A stretch of 64,000 nt of DNA from Victivallales bacterium (GTDB taxonomy: Bacteria; Verrucomicrobiota; Lentisphaeria; Victivallales; UBA1829), in the NCBI GenBank assembly GCA_016285345.1, contig JAEEQN010000009.1, positions 1 to 64,000 on the forward strand, written 5' to 3'. The first letter of the stretch is position 1, and every line of letters begins with the position of its first letter. The notes under the pieces were generated by a model. It saw nothing but the letters and a program-made list of their open reading frames with translations, was not told where the DNA came from and searched no databases. The position numbers and the translations under genes were made by a program. Of this stretch, positions 17,726 through 26,054 are shown in pieces.

Positions 17726-18973
17726 ATGATTCAGAACACGCCCAAGGGACTCCGCCTCCAGATCGGCTTTTTCGGCAGACGCAACGCGGGAAAATCCTCC
17801 CTGCTCAACGCGCTCGCCGGACAGGACGTCGTCATCGTCTCCGACGTTCCCGGCACCACCACCGATCCCGTAGAAAAGCCCATGGAACTGCCCCCGCTCG
17901 GACCCGTGCTCTTCATCGACACCGCCGGGCTTGACGAAGACCCGACCGCGCTCGGCGGGATGCGCGTCGAAAAAAGCCGCCGCGTCTTCGACCGGACCGA
18001 CCTCGCGCTGATCGTGACCGACGGCGGCTGGAGCGATATCGAGGAAGACGTGCTCAGACTCTTCCGCGGACGCGCCACTCCGCTGATCGTGGCCTTCACG
18101 AAAACCGATGTCGCCGCGCCTGATCCCGCGCTCATCGCACGTTTTGACGCGGATAAGATTCCACATGTTCAGGTCTCCGCGCAGACAGGCTCCGGGCTCT
18201 CCGCGCTCCGCGCCGCGCTGGTCAACGCCGCCCCCGAAGGATTCCTCGGCGCGCGTCCCATGCTCGGCGACCTTATCAGTTCCGGCGATTCCGTGCTGCT
18301 CATCACGCCCATCGACAAGGAAGCGCCGAAGGGCCGCATGATCCTGCCGGAAGTCCAGGCGATCCGCGACACGCTCGACCACGACGCGCTGTGTCTGTGC
18401 GTGACCGAACACCGCATCGCGGACATGCTGGCACAGTTAAAAACACCGCCAGCGCTCGCCGTGACCGATTCCCAGGCATTCGGCATCGCATCGCGTTCCG
18501 TGCCGCCCGAAATCCCGCTCACGTCCTTCTCCATCCTGCTCGCGCGGATGAAAGGCGACCTCGCCGCATGCGCCGCCGGAGCCGCCGCGATCGACCGTCT
18601 GCACGACGGCTCCCGCGTGCTCGTGGCGGAAGCCTGCACGCATCATCCCATCGGCGATGACATCGGGCGCGTGAAGCTCCCGCGCTGGATCCGCGAGTAC
18701 CGCGGCGCCGACGGCATCGAATTCACCGTGGCAGCCGGAGCCGATTTCCCCGACGACCTCACGCAATACGACCTGGTGCTCCACTGCGGCGCCTGCACGT
18801 TCAACCGCCGCGCAGTCCTGTCGCGCATCCTGCACTGCCGCGAACAGGGCGTCCCGTTCACCAACTACGGCGTCGCCATCGCGCACATCCACGGCATCCT
18901 CGAACGCGCCCTGTCCCCCTTCCCCGATGCGTACAAGGCGTTCAAAGCCGCCGCGTGCGGAGGCCGCGCCTGA
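17726..18973 (+). CDS. hydF: [FeFe]-hydrogenase maturation GTPase HydF
   Basis: HydF is the scaffold GTPase on which the diiron part of the hydrogenase H-cluster is assembled before delivery to HydA. The 415-residue protein has an N-terminal GTPase domain (P-loop GRRNAGKS at 17-24, DVPGTTTDP, DTAGLDED, and FTKTD), a dimerisation region, and the C-terminal Fe-S binding pattern CxH...HCxxC, here C304-T-H306 and H353-C-G-A-C357. These residues separate HydF from ordinary Era-like GTPases. hydE, hydG and hydA are not in the window. The presence of this gene implies hydrogen metabolism in a strict anaerobe. No clear ribosome-binding site is seen upstream. Confidence 0.93.
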   Translation: MIQNTPKGLRLQIGFFGRRNAGKSSLLNALAGQDVVIVSDVPGTTTDPVEKPMELPPLGPVLFIDTAGLDEDPTALGGMRVEKSRRVFDRTDLALIVTDGGWSDIEEDVLRLFRGRATPLIVAFTKTDVAAPDPALIARFDADKIPHVQVSAQTGSGLSALRAALVNAAPEGFLGARPMLGDLISSGDSVLLITPIDKEAPKGRMILPEVQAIRDTLDHDALCLCVTEHRIADMLAQLKTPPALAVTDSQAFGIASRSVPPEIPLTSFSILLARMKGDLAACAAGAAAIDRLHDGSRVLVAEACTHHPIGDDIGRVKLPRWIREYRGADGIEFTVAAGADFPDDLTQYDLVLHCGACTFNRRAVLSRILHCREQGVPFTNYGVAIAHIHGILERALSPFPDAYKAFKAAACGGRA

Positions 18974-18991
18974 TCCGCGCGGACGGCGATC

Positions 18992-20269
18992 ATGCCGCGA
19001 CTCCAACCACAATCGGCGGACGCCCCCGCGTCCGTCAGGCTCTCGGGCGGGAACGCCCCGGATTTCACGAAGACCTGGAAACGCCATCTCTGCGTGATCT
19101 GGAGTGCGCAGTTCCTGTCCGCCATCGGCTTCTCCTTCGGGTTGCCGTTCATCTCCTACCTGATGCAGGAGGACATGGGCGTCACGGACAAGGCCGAGCT
19201 CGCCTACTGGGTCGCCGCGTTCAGCGCCGCCTGCCCGCTCACCATGATGTTCTTCTCGCCCGTCTGGGGTGCGCTCGGCGACCGTTACGGACGCCGCAAG
19301 ATGCTTCTGCGTTCCTATATCGGCGGCGCGGTGGCGGTCGGGCTCATCAGCGTGGCGCAGACTCCGCTCCAGCTCGTCATGCTCCGCGTCATCCAGGGCG
19401 CGTTCTGCGGCACCATGTCCGCCTCGCAGGCGCTCATCTCCACGCAGACTCCGCGCGAACACACAGGATTCGCGCTCGGGGCGCTGAACAGCGCCATGTT
19501 CTCCGGCACCATCGCCGGAGCGTTCGCGGGCGGCTACGTGGCCGAACTTGCCGGATACCGTCTGGCATTCGCGATCTCCGCCCTCTGCTTCGTCCTGTCG
19601 TTCATCGCGGTCTTCTTCTTCTCCCGCGAATACTACACGCCGCCGTCCGGAAAGGCCTCCGGGATGCGCGGCATGCTGTATGCGCTCCGCCCCGAAACAG
19701 CCCAGCTCGCGCTGAACCTGCCCATCCTCCTGATCATGTGCCTGGTCATGTTCTCGCGTTCGTTCGACACGTCCTTCGTCCCGCTTTTCGTGCAGGACCT
19801 GCACGGCGGCATCGACGGCGCGTCGAGGATCACGGGCGCGCTTTCCGGCCTCTGCGGCCTCGCGGGCGTCGTGTCCGGGTTCCTGCTCGGGTATCTCGCC
19901 GACCACTATCCGCCGGGCCGTCTGGCGGTCATCTCGGCCTTTCTGACCGCCGCCTTCATGTTCTCCATTTCATTCGTCTGGGGGCTCGCCGCGCTCTTCA
20001 TCCTGCGTTTCGCAATGATCTTCATGAGCAGCGGCATCGACCCCGCCATGCAGATATGGCTCGCGAAAAAGACCGACGAACGTTCCCGCGGGCAGATGTT
20101 CGGCTGGGCCTCCGCCATGCGCTGCCTCGGCCTCGGACTCGCTCCGGTCGCGGGCGGCCCCATCGCGGCCAACCTCGGCATCCGCTTCATCTTCGCGGGC
20201 GGGTCCGTCTTCTTCATCCTGACCGCGCTGTTCGTCCTCCTCGCCATGCGATACTACAAAGAGATTTGA
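18992..20269 (+). CDS. Major facilitator superfamily transporter
   Basis: 425 residues with twelve predicted membrane segments. The MFS signature between helices 2 and 3 is present as SPVWGALGDRYGRRKMLL, and the related motif LLGYLADHYPPGR appears in the second half, as expected from the internal duplication. The N-terminal 30 residues are hydrophilic. The family (DHA1-like drug:proton antiporters and sugar exporters) gives no substrate. It follows hydF by 18 bases without its own visible promoter, and may simply be co-transcribed. Confidence 0.9.
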   Translation: MPRLQPQSADAPASVRLSGGNAPDFTKTWKRHLCVIWSAQFLSAIGFSFGLPFISYLMQEDMGVTDKAELAYWVAAFSAACPLTMMFFSPVWGALGDRYGRRKMLLRSYIGGAVAVGLISVAQTPLQLVMLRVIQGAFCGTMSASQALISTQTPREHTGFALGALNSAMFSGTIAGAFAGGYVAELAGYRLAFAISALCFVLSFIAVFFFSREYYTPPSGKASGMRGMLYALRPETAQLALNLPILLIMCLVMFSRSFDTSFVPLFVQDLHGGIDGASRITGALSGLCGLAGVVSGFLLGYLADHYPPGRLAVISAFLTAAFMFSISFVWGLAALFILRFAMIFMSSGIDPAMQIWLAKKTDERSRGQMFGWASAMRCLGLGLAPVAGGPIAANLGIRFIFAGGSVFFILTALFVLLAMRYYKEI

Positions 20270-20282
20270 TGATCGCGCGTCT

Positions 20283-20325
20283 CAAAAGAAATCCCGGCTG
20301 ACCGAAACAACTCGGAGAGCCGGGA
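20283..20325 (-). terminator. Intrinsic terminator of the second GH2 gene
   Basis: Stem TCCCGGCT (20292-20299) / AGCCGGGA (20318-20325). Read on the minus strand it is followed by TTTCTTTTGAG. It sits between two converging genes. Confidence 0.7.
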
Positions 20326-20370
20326 ATGATTCAGTTTCAGGCCGGACGCTTGTTCGCGTCCATTCATCTC

Positions 20371-23052
20371 TTACAGCATGATTTCGAATTCGGAGACCGC
20401 GGGGCCGGGTTTGCCCGCGTCCGCCGGACCGAACGTGATGCGGAAGAACAGTCCCTCGAACTTGCCGTCCATGGGGATGACTTTCTCCTTGAAGGTCCCC
20501 TTGACCTCGCCGACCGGAGTCCAGGATTCCTGGTCCAGCGAGCATTCCGCCTTGAACGCGTATTCCGCCTCGGAATTGAACACGATGCGGATGTTTTTCG
20601 GTTTGATGATGCGTTCGGCGGAGACCGTCAGGAAGCACTTGTCGCCGGACGCGGCCTGATAGAACGTCTCGGGGCGGCCGTCGACGGCGCAGATGGCGGA
20701 GTGTCCGGGGACGGATTCCGAGGCGAGCGTGGGCTTGTCCAGCGCCATGTTCAGCGGCTTGTCGATTGGTTTCGTGCCGATGAGTTCGCCCGTGAATTTG
20801 ACGTACGGACGGCTCTCGATGACCGGGGTTTTGCCGGGGATGAATCCGGGGCCGCGCGTGGAGGTAATCTCGACGCGGGAGGATTCGAGTCCGGGTGAGG
20901 TCGCCTCGATGACGGTGGTCCCGCTGTAGTAGGAACGGAAGTCGATGGAGCACTTGCCGTCGCGGATGGCGATGTCGGAGTCGTTTTTGAACGTGATGGA
21001 GCGTCCTGTGGGGAATTCGCCGGGGCCGGAGACCACGCGGAGCGTCACCTCCGGAGAATTGCTGAGTTCCTTCCCCTCGGCATTAACGATCGTGGCGATC
21101 AGCTGAACGTCGTCGGTGCCATCGGCAAACATGGAGTTCTTGTCGGAGGTCAGGACGACCTTCGCCGGGGTCCCCTCGACCGGCCATTCCGGGTGTTTCA
21201 CACCGCCGAACACCTCGCGGTAGTAGTACCAGCGGCGTTTGGGCAGGCGGAAATAGTCCATGACGCCCATCCAGCCGAAACGGCCGCCCATGCTGCCGTG
21301 GTCGATGCCGCACCAGATGACCTCGCCGCTGCGCCAGTCGTATTCCTTTTTTCCGGTGATGCGGCTGACGGATTCGTAGCCGGCGTCGAACTTGCCGGGC
21401 CGGACCTCCATGGCGGAGCCGACCGCGCCGTATTCGCTGACCACGTTCGGCAGGCCGGGGTTCTGGTATTCGCGGATATACTCGCCGTCGCCGTTGTACC
21501 CGGCGATGTCGCTGCAATGGTCCACCTGCCCGCGCTGCGCGCCGCCGACCGCCGCCAGACGGGTCGGGTCTGCCTCATGCGCGATCTTCGTGAGACGGCG
21601 CAGGAAATCGCGCACTTTCGGCATCACGCGCCCGTCGGAGAAGAACACCTCGTTGCAGAGGCTCCAGCACACGATGGACGGGTGGTTGCGGTTGATGCGG
21701 ATCATGTCGCGCAGGCTGCGGATCACGGATTCCTCGAACGGGATCTGGTCGGCCTCCTCCACGGGATACGCGCTCGCGCCGCCCCAGATCGTCGGGCCGC
21801 CCATGCCGGTCGTGCCCCAGAAGCAGTTTTCGCTCCAGAACATCATGCCGATGCGGTCGCAGGCGTCCGCGAATGCCGGATGGTGCGGATAGTGGCAGCC
21901 GCGGATGAAATCGAATCCGGCCTCCTTCATGTAGCGCACGTCGCGCTCGAATCCGGCGTGGCTGACGGCGTCGCCCCAGCCTGCGCGGTCCTGATGCACG
22001 TTCGCACCGTGGAAATACCGGTTCTTTCCGTTGAGGAAGAACCCCTTGTCGGCAGTCCATTTGATCGTGCGGAATCCGAAGTTATCGGAGTAACGGTCGT
22101 AGAAGAGCGAGGTCTTCGCGTCGACCACGGTGGTCTCGGCGCGGTACAGGTTCGGCGTCTCGGGCGACCACCATTTGGCGTCCTTCACCTGCGGCGTGAC
22201 GATCTCGACCTCCATGAGGGCATTCGGTGTCAGCGCAATGCCGTTTTTCGACGCCTGCGCCACGAGGTTGCCCTCCGGGTCGTAGATGCTGGTCGCCACG
22301 TTGATCGTGCGCGCCTCGCCGGACTGGTTGCGGATTTCGCTGACCACACAGACGGACGTGTCGCCCTCTTCGAGTTTCGGCGTGGTAATCGCCATGCCAT
22401 ACCACGCCACATGGACGTCCCGCTTCACGACGAGCGAGACGTCGCGGTAGATGCCGCCGGAGAACGTGTGTTCGCCCGCGCGCGGAGCCAGGCGCGGATT
22501 CCAGTTGTTGTTCACGCGCACGGCGATGATGTTATCGCCGTTGACCATCTGATCGGTAAAGTCGACCTCGAATCCGGTGTAGCCGCCCTCGTGATGCCCG
22601 GCGAGCTTGCCGTTCACATACACGTCCGCGACCTGAAAGACGCCTTTGAAGTCCAGATAATACCGGTATTTCTTGTCCTCCTCGGCAACGACCTGTCCGT
22701 CTTTGATGACGAAATCCACGTTCGAGATATGGATTTTCTTCCGATACCAGCCGTCGCCGGTATAGAAACGGTCTGAGAGAAAATACGGCAGGCTGAACGA
22801 GTGCGGGATATGGGCGAGCTCCCATTTGCTGTCGTCGAGGTCGACCGCCTGTCCGTTCTCGACTGAGCCGAGCTTGAATTTCCATTCCGCATTGAGGTTG
22901 GAAACCACCCGGCCGGAAAGCGGCGGCTTCTTGCCGGCCGCAACAAAAGGCAGCTCCGCACCGACGGCCTGCGCGTTCGCCTGAGCGGCGCCGAGGATCA
23001 TGATTCCGGCGCAGAGGACCGCGCCAATGCAATAGCGATGAAACGACTTCAT
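20371..23052 (-). CDS. Exported glycoside hydrolase family 2 enzyme with C-terminal discoidin-like domain
   Basis: 893 residues with a signal peptide ending near AAQANAQA. The N-terminal half carries the GH2 sugar-binding and Ig-like domains (WELAHIPHSFSLP, GDGWYRKKIHI, DVYVNGKLAGHHEGGYTGFEVD). The TIM barrel has acid/base E468 in VCWSLCNEVF and nucleophile E540 in NVVSEYGAVG, and strands GANVHQDRAGWGD and IRGCHYPHHPAF. After an Ig-like region (KVVLTSDKNSMFADG) the last ~120 residues resemble an F5/8 type C (discoidin) carbohydrate-binding domain (ALDKPTLASESVPGHSAICAVDGRPETFYQA). A beta-galactosidase or beta-glucuronidase role is likely; specificity is unknown. AAAGGG lies 7 bases before the ATG. 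Confidence 0.92.
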   Translation of the reverse strand: MKSFHRYCIGAVLCAGIMILGAAQANAQAVGAELPFVAAGKKPPLSGRVVSNLNAEWKFKLGSVENGQAVDLDDSKWELAHIPHSFSLPYFLSDRFYTGDGWYRKKIHISNVDFVIKDGQVVAEEDKKYRYYLDFKGVFQVADVYVNGKLAGHHEGGYTGFEVDFTDQMVNGDNIIAVRVNNNWNPRLAPRAGEHTFSGGIYRDVSLVVKRDVHVAWYGMAITTPKLEEGDTSVCVVSEIRNQSGEARTINVATSIYDPEGNLVAQASKNGIALTPNALMEVEIVTPQVKDAKWWSPETPNLYRAETTVVDAKTSLFYDRYSDNFGFRTIKWTADKGFFLNGKNRYFHGANVHQDRAGWGDAVSHAGFERDVRYMKEAGFDFIRGCHYPHHPAFADACDRIGMMFWSENCFWGTTGMGGPTIWGGASAYPVEEADQIPFEESVIRSLRDMIRINRNHPSIVCWSLCNEVFFSDGRVMPKVRDFLRRLTKIAHEADPTRLAAVGGAQRGQVDHCSDIAGYNGDGEYIREYQNPGLPNVVSEYGAVGSAMEVRPGKFDAGYESVSRITGKKEYDWRSGEVIWCGIDHGSMGGRFGWMGVMDYFRLPKRRWYYYREVFGGVKHPEWPVEGTPAKVVLTSDKNSMFADGTDDVQLIATIVNAEGKELSNSPEVTLRVVSGPGEFPTGRSITFKNDSDIAIRDGKCSIDFRSYYSGTTVIEATSPGLESSRVEITSTRGPGFIPGKTPVIESRPYVKFTGELIGTKPIDKPLNMALDKPTLASESVPGHSAICAVDGRPETFYQAASGDKCFLTVSAERIIKPKNIRIVFNSEAEYAFKAECSLDQESWTPVGEVKGTFKEKVIPMDGKFEGLFFRITFGPADAGKPGPAVSEFEIML

Positions 23053-23128
23053 TTCGTACCCTTTCGTGATTCATTCCGGGCGGCATAGCACCTGACTCGG
23101 AAAATTGATCTGTTAGCGTTCCTTCTTT

Positions 23129-23156
23129 ACTTTATCCCATTCCACATATTTTGCAA
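23129..23156 (-). promoter_or_regulatory. Possible promoter of the second GH2 gene
   Basis: Minus strand: TTGCAA (23151-23156), 16-bp spacer, TAAAGT (23129-23134). The -10 is weaker than in neighbouring promoters. Confidence 0.4.
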
Positions 23157-23241
23157 ACATGTTTCCGCTGTTTTCAGGAGAAAAAAGGTTTGTTTACGTC
23201 ATTTTTCACGTTTTTGACGTTATGCTTAACGTTCGCGGCAA

Positions 23242-23279
23242 AGAAAAAAACCGCACCCGGAAACGTTCTCCGGATGCGG
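23242..23279 (-). terminator. Intrinsic terminator of the tandem-repeat membrane protein gene
   Basis: An 11-bp stem with one mismatch (CCGCACCCGGA at 23251-23261 with TCCGGATGCGG at 23269-23279) is followed, on the minus strand, by a run of seven T (complement of 23244-23250), 45 bases after the stop codon. Confidence 0.88.
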
Positions 23280-23323
23280 CAGGTTTTCGATTCTGTATTC
23301 TGTTCAGTTCGGGCGTGGATTAC

Positions 23324-24340
23324 TCATTTCGGCATGAGGAACTGAGGGATCGGAATCTGCTGCCCCTGGTACATGTTCATGTACTGCGCGAAAAGCAGAT
23401 AGGCGATGAAGCAGACGCAGATGAGCGTGAGGATGGAAAGCGTGAGGAAGAACCAGTTCGGTTCGTCGGCGGACGTAACCGGATCCTTCTGCTTTTTCAC
23501 CTTCGGCAGCTTGCCTTTTTTCTTCTTGTCTTCGGGCACGGCTTCCGGCACGGGGGTCGGGGTCTCGACCGGAGCGGCGACCGGGGTCTGTTCCGCCTGT
23601 TGCGCGGCCTCCGCGGGCTTCTGTTCCTCCGGCTTCTGCGCCTGAGGCGGCATGTTCGGGATGTTCAGGCCGGGGATGATGTTCTTCGGGAGCTCCTTCG
23701 GCTGGGACGGCTGGTTTTTCAGCTTCAGCGTGAGCTTGCGTTCCGGCGGAATCGGAGACTCGCCGACTTTTTTGACAGTCTGGGCGGAAGCGGGAGAGGA
23801 TTCCTGTTCCGGTTTCTTCAGCTGGACGGTCGGGGTCGAGGACTCCGGTTTCTTCAGCTGGATCGTCGAGGCGGAAGATTCCGGTTTCTTCAGCTGGATC
23901 GTCGGAGTCGAGGATTCCGGCTTCTTCAGCTGGATCGTCGGAGTCGAGGATTCCGGTTTCTTCAGCTGGATCGTCGAGGGAGTGGATTCGACCGGCTTTG
24001 CGGTCGGAATGCCGGTCGGGGTTTCCGCGGCTTTCGGCACGATCTTGATCGCCGGTTTCACTTCGGTCGCCGGAGCGGATTCAACAGTCGGGGGAGTCGG
24101 AGGACGGAGACGGATCGTCTGCTTGACGCCGGGGACGACCGAGGCGGGCGACGGCGTAATATGAATCGCGGGTTCCGCCTGAGCGGCGGCATCGGACGCG
24201 GCATCGGCCGCGGCTCCGGCAGGCGCGGCGGCATCGGCCGCGGGCGTGGGCGGAGTCATCGGTTTGAGCTTGATCGTGGCGCGCGGACGAACGTCCTCGG
24301 GAGTATTCGGAGTCGGGGTATCGGAAGTCGGATCTGCCAT
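23324..24340 (-). CDS. Low-complexity tandem-repeat protein with C-terminal membrane anchor
   Basis: About 338 residues. The first 280 are rich in Pro, Thr, Ala, Lys and Glu and predicted disordered; they include five near-identical 12-residue repeats of the type STPTIQLKKPES (roughly residues 117-178). The same TI(R/K/Q)L(K/R)-P pattern recurs singly earlier, as in ATIKLKPMTPP, KQTIRLRPPTPP and later KLTLKLKN. A basic KKKKGKLPKVKKQK segment precedes one membrane helix (FFLTLSILTLICVCFIAYLLF), leaving a short tail; with positive residues before the helix, the long arm is probably cytoplasmic. The start was set at ATG 24340 (AAGGA upstream), not the TTG 15 bases earlier. I recognise no family; a scaffold, division or envelope-spanning role is only a guess. 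Confidence 0.8.
   Translation of the reverse strand: MADPTSDTPTPNTPEDVRPRATIKLKPMTPPTPAADAAAPAGAAADAASDAAAQAEPAIHITPSPASVVPGVKQTIRLRPPTPPTVESAPATEVKPAIKIVPKAAETPTGIPTAKPVESTPSTIQLKKPESSTPTIQLKKPESSTPTIQLKKPESSASTIQLKKPESSTPTVQLKKPEQESSPASAQTVKKVGESPIPPERKLTLKLKNQPSQPKELPKNIIPGLNIPNMPPQAQKPEEQKPAEAAQQAEQTPVAAPVETPTPVPEAVPEDKKKKGKLPKVKKQKDPVTSADEPNWFFLTLSILTLICVCFIAYLLFAQYMNMYQGQQIPIPQFLMPK
23809..23990. repeat. Five 36-bp in-frame tandem repeats
   Basis: The unit GGTTTCTTCAGCTGGAtCGT-plus-16 recurs with a 36-base period (units starting near 23811, 23847, 23883, 23919, 23955). Copies differ at few bases, mostly T/A versus G/A changes in the Ser/Thr/Ala codons, so the array is young or homogenised. 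It lies wholly inside the coding sequence and keeps the frame. Confidence 0.85.
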
Positions 24341-24387
24341 GGCTGTTTCCTTCAAGTGTGGTTCAAAACTACATACTTATAGAGGGA

Positions 24388-24415
24388 AATATATCACGCT
24401 ATCGCGGAAAGACAA
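24388..24415 (-). promoter_or_regulatory. Sigma-70-like promoter of the tandem-repeat protein gene
   Basis: Minus strand: TTGTCT (24410-24415), 16-bp spacer, TATATT (24388-24393), 47 bases before the ATG at 24340. Confidence 0.7.
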
Positions 24416-24496
24416 GTTTTTTTTCTCATTTTTACCGAAAAAAAACCGTAAAAAGCTAAAACGACCGCTTCACGGGGCAAGATAATGCGAATGATA

Positions 24497-25822
24497 TCAG
24501 ACCGCATCGGACGCGGCATGTCCGGTCTCATCCGGATCCGCCATCGGCTTTTCGATGCGGACGCGTGTGATGCGGCGGCCTTCCAGCGCCTGTACGGTGA
24601 AGCGCAGGCCGCCGACCTCCGCGACGTCGCCGGGTTTCGGGATATCGTCCAGTTCCGCCATCAGCAGCCCGCCCACGGTATCCGGGCGTTCGTCCTCCGG
24701 CAGTTTGCAGTTCAGGTCTCGTTCGACCTCGGCGACGCGGACGAGTCCGCCGGATTCCCAGGTGGTCTCGGACACGCGGATCAGCGACTCCTCCGGTTTC
24801 CGCGGATGGAGCGAGCCGACGAGTTCCTCCAGCAGGTCGTCGCGCGTGACCACGCCCGCCGTACCGCCGAATTCGTCCAGCACGACCGCAATCTCGAACT
24901 GCTCCCGCTGCATGTCGTGCAGCACCTGCTGGACACTCGCGCCCTCCGGCACGAAATGAGGCTTCCGCATGACCGCGACCGGCAGCGGAGACTGTCCGTT
25001 TTTGAGTTTGCTCCGGTAATAGTCCGATGCGTACAGGACACCGATGACCCGGTCGACGGTCCCCCGGTAAACCGGATAGGCGGAAAAATTCTTCTCGATC
25101 AGGAGACGTTCGATTTCATCTGTCTGCGCTCCGGCTTCGATGGCGCAGACCGCGCCGCGCCTCGTCATGATCTCGCCGCAGGTGATGTCGTCCAGCTCAA
25201 AGACGTTCTGGATGATGCGGCGTTCGTCGGCGTCGATGAGGCCGTCCTTCTCCCCCATATTGATGAGCGAACGAATCTCTTCCTCCGTGACCTTGTCGGT
25301 GTTTTCAGCGGAACCGAACGGCATCATGACGAGCTTGACCGAGTTATTCAGAAGCCACACCAGCGGCGAGGCAACCCGCGCGAGGAAGTGGATCGGGATC
25401 GCGGAGTTCAACGCGACAAACGACGTATAGCGCAGTGCGATCTGCTTCGGCACGAGTTCGCCGAAAACCAGCGAGAAATACGCCAGGAGCAGAGTGATGA
25501 CCACAACCGAGATATGGTCCAGCGTCGCCTCGGACAGCACGTTTATTCCTAAGTCGTGATACACCCAGTGTGCCACCGGGTCGGAGAACGTGTCGGCCGC
25601 GAATGCGCTGGCGAGGAATCCGGCGAGCGTCACGCCGACCTGGACCGTCGCCAGGAAGCGTCCCGTATCGGCGGCAAGGGAACCGAGGACCCGGCCGCGT
25701 TTGCCCTCCTTCGACAACTGTTCCAGAGTGACGGGTTTCAGGGAGATCAGGGCGGCTTCGGCAGCCGAAAAGAACGCATTGCACAGGACAAGAATGGCAA
25801 GGAAAACAATATCAAGTATCAA
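24497..25822 (-). CDS. CorC/HlyC-family membrane protein with DUF21, CBS pair and CorC_HlyC domains
   Basis: 441 residues. Domain order: DUF21/CNNM membrane domain (residues 1-190, four hydrophobic segments, with NAFFSAAEAALISL and FGELVPKQIALR), two CBS domains (MTRRGAVCAIEAG... and MRKPHFVPEGASVQQVLHDM), an acidic DEFGGTAGVVT strand, and a C-terminal CorC_HlyC domain (DTVGGLLMAELDDIPKPGDVAEVGGLRFTV). Relatives are magnesium or cobalt efflux/transport modulators; older annotations as hemolysins are misleading. The gene is divergent from the exported-protein/ABC operon, sharing a promoter region with back-to-back -35 boxes. Confidence 0.92.
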   Translation of the reverse strand: MILDIVFLAILVLCNAFFSAAEAALISLKPVTLEQLSKEGKRGRVLGSLAADTGRFLATVQVGVTLAGFLASAFAADTFSDPVAHWVYHDLGINVLSEATLDHISVVVITLLLAYFSLVFGELVPKQIALRYTSFVALNSAIPIHFLARVASPLVWLLNNSVKLVMMPFGSAENTDKVTEEEIRSLINMGEKDGLIDADERRIIQNVFELDDITCGEIMTRRGAVCAIEAGAQTDEIERLLIEKNFSAYPVYRGTVDRVIGVLYASDYYRSKLKNGQSPLPVAVMRKPHFVPEGASVQQVLHDMQREQFEIAVVLDEFGGTAGVVTRDDLLEELVGSLHPRKPEESLIRVSETTWESGGLVRVAEVERDLNCKLPEDERPDTVGGLLMAELDDIPKPGDVAEVGGLRFTVQALEGRRITRVRIEKPMADPDETGHAASDAV

Positions 25823-25861
25823 AGCGGGATCCGGGGTTTCCGTTTACGGTTCATGGGGAAC

Positions 25862-25875
25862 GTCCCGTACGGGAC
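25862..25875. promoter_or_regulatory. Perfect 14-bp palindrome at the start of the CorC-type transcript
   Basis: GTCCCGTACGGGAC is a perfect palindrome lying immediately downstream of the expected transcription start (about 25877) of the minus-strand promoter at 25884-25911. A dimeric repressor bound here would block transcription; no regulator is encoded next to it. Confidence 0.45.
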
Positions 25876-25883
25876 AGAATAAT

Positions 25884-25911
25884 AAAATACAGGAAATCGG
25901 CGGAAAGTCAA
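25884..25911 (-). promoter_or_regulatory. Sigma-70-like promoter of the CorC-type gene
   Basis: Minus strand: TTGACT (25906-25911), 16-bp spacer, TATTTT (25884-25889). Confidence 0.65.
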
Positions 25912-25920
25912 GTTTTTTTC

Positions 25921-25948
25921 TTGACTTTTCGGAAAAATGGCTTATTGT
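25921..25948 (+). promoter_or_regulatory. Sigma-70-like promoter of the exported protein/ABC importer operon
   Basis: TTGACT (25921-25926), 16-bp spacer, TATTGT (25943-25948). Together with the minus-strand -35 it forms an inverted repeat AAAGTCAAG / CTTGACTTT with seven T between. Confidence 0.62.
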
Positions 25949-26054
25949 TCTATGATTTTATTTGCGGACTCGCAACTTCAGGCGAATGATGCTCCGAAGT
26001 TCCGCTCCGCCTTTTCAGCACATTTAACAGATATTTCAATACAAGGAAAGGCCC

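Noticed and set aside
20270-20370. A small gene between the MFS gene and GH2 gene
   Set aside because: Only the terminator hairpin at 20283-20325 is present; short frames there have no start signals.
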